DNA from: Deltaproteobacteria bacterium
GTDB lineage: Bacteria > Desulfobacterota > Desulfobacteria > Desulfobacterales > Desulfatirhabdiaceae
NCBI GenBank assembly: GCA_016219185.1
Contig: JACRBZ010000071.1
Coordinates: 1 to 64,000 of the forward strand
Direction: 5' to 3'
Length of the DNA stretch: 64,000 bases
Shown: positions 63,261-64,000 of the stretch, one piece after another
Position numbering within the stretch: the first letter of the stretch is position 1
How the letters are laid out: the number at the start of each line of letters is the position of its first letter
The notes under the pieces: generated by a model
Databases searched by the model: none
Told to the model about the DNA's origin: nothing
The model's input: only the letters and a program-made list of their open reading frames with translations
Made by a program: the position numbers and the translations under genes

Positions 63261-63941
63261 TTATTGGTAGATTTCCCGGTTATTGTTCCGATGGTCAACC
63301 ATATAAAGAAGGGTTGCTTTTTCCTTGAGCGCGGATTTAAGCGCTTCCAGTTTGAGACGATCAATGCCGTACATGCGGATGTAGACATTCCGGTATCCTT
63401 CGGATGCCTTCTCATAGGAGGTCAGAATACTGGCCATTCTTCCCCCGAATCCGCGGATGATCTGGGCAACTTCCAGGATGGAGCCCTGCCTGTCTTCCAG
63501 GCAAAAGGCAAACTGAATCCCCTTTTTCCCGATGCCCGTCAGGGAAATGATCACTTTGAACAGATCGGTATGGGTAATGACTCCGACAACACTGCCGTCA
63601 TCATCCACGACTGGAACACCGGATATCTTGTTGGCCAGCAGCAGTTCGGCGGTTTCTTCTATGGTGAAATCCGGCGGAACCGAAATCGGGTTCGGCGACA
63701 TGATGTCTTTGACTTTAATGTTCGAGAGCAGATAGAGAAGCTCGTGTATTTCAAGGGTCGTGGCGTCGGATGCCGACGCTTTTTTCAGATCCCTGTCCGT
63801 TAAAACGCCAACGAGACGGTTTTTATCCATGACCGGCAGCAGGGTGATCCGATGGGTTTTCATCAGATTCATGGCTTCCTGCATGGAACTTTGTTTATCT
63901 ATCGTAATGGCGGGTTTGTTCATCCAGTTTTTTACAAGCAT
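63261..63941 (-). CDS. CBS-ACT protein (AcuB-like)
   Basis: The 226-residue protein has two CBS repeats (residues about 5-60 and 80-135; KNWMNKPAITID, VGVLTDRDL, DIMSPNPISVPP, VVGVITHTDL) and an ACT-like C-terminal domain starting IQFAFCLEDRQGSILEVAQI. CBS pairs bind adenine nucleotides such as AMP or ATP, and ACT domains bind small ligands. AcuB in Bacillus is linked to acetoin or acetate use. GGAGG lies 8 bases before the ATG at 63941. The next gene is an acyl-CoA synthetase, so a role in energy or acetyl-CoA control is plausible. Confidence 0.88.
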   Translation of the reverse strand: MLVKNWMNKPAITIDKQSSMQEAMNLMKTHRITLLPVMDKNRLVGVLTDRDLKKASASDATTLEIHELLYLLSNIKVKDIMSPNPISVPPDFTIEETAELLLANKISGVPVVDDDGSVVGVITHTDLFKVIISLTGIGKKGIQFAFCLEDRQGSILEVAQIIRGFGGRMASILTSYEKASEGYRNVYIRMYGIDRLKLEALKSALKEKATLLYMVDHRNNNREIYQ

Positions 63942-64000
63942 GGGATTCACCTCCGGTTAAATGATTCTGGAATAGTATTGCGGCCTGAAATACGGATGCC

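Overview
The window looks like a chromosomal segment of a sulfate-reducing Desulfobacterota bacterium, probably of the Desulfobacterales type. The strongest evidence is a complete dsrMKJOP locus (51515-56530), the membrane complex of dissimilatory sulfite reduction. It is preceded by an RsbRD-domain gene, as in many sulfate reducers. A GTP-type PEP carboxykinase, an AcnA-type aconitase and an ADP-forming acyl-CoA synthetase fit an acetyl-CoA/TCA-centred metabolism. No rRNA, tRNA, CRISPR array or intact insertion sequence was seen.

Layout. 1-7182 (+) is the end of a surface-polysaccharide cluster: a flippase cut by the window edge, a SAM methyltransferase, GT2 and GT4 glycosyltransferases, a class II amidotransferase (AsnB type) and an Atg22/UMF1-type transporter, mostly overlapping by a few bases. 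7299-11446 (-) holds an EF-G, an MscS channel fused to a cyclic-nucleotide-binding domain, and a small lipoprotein with a good terminator. 11775-19905 (+) is housekeeping and metabolism: a universal stress protein, a radical SAM protein coupled to alanine racemase, rdgB, a nitroreductase, pckG, ampG and a YkgJ-type cysteine-cluster protein. 20024-29684 (+) has pyrE, then a type II secretion block in the order K-L-M-N-C-D-E, then a YidD-like protein with an N-terminal hydrophobic segment.

29717-31980 is a graveyard. It holds a very short reading frame with a strong ribosome site, a small unknown gene, a ParA/MinD-like ATPase broken by an internal deletion and frameshift, and scraps of both subunits of a type III restriction-modification system. 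It is followed by a class III nucleotide cyclase (-), a membrane sensor with a four-cysteine C-terminal module (+), a MaoC-type hydratase (-) and a TPR membrane protein (+). 36779-48315 (-) carries a DprE2/DprE1-like pair, an RNA-repair operon (archease, an orphan DNA methyltransferase, rtcB), an ABC-F ATPase, an FGGY sugar kinase and acnA. 48897-49575 (-) is a VapC/Phd-type toxin-antitoxin pair.

49782-56588 (+) carries a Lys/Ser-rich hypothetical protein, then the RsbRD protein and dsrMKJOP, which end at a textbook terminator. glnE (nitrogen control) and a TetR regulator follow (+). The window closes with a CBS-ACT protein and an ADP-forming acyl-CoA synthetase fused to a GNAT acetyltransferase (-).

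The best candidates for something less described are the DNA methyltransferase placed inside the rtcB-archease operon, the sensor with the C-terminal Cys module, the signal-anchored YidD relative, and the DprE1/DprE2-like pair outside Actinobacteria. I did not find a convincingly intact new defence system. The one defence-like locus is decayed. All assignments come from reading motifs by eye; no database search was run.
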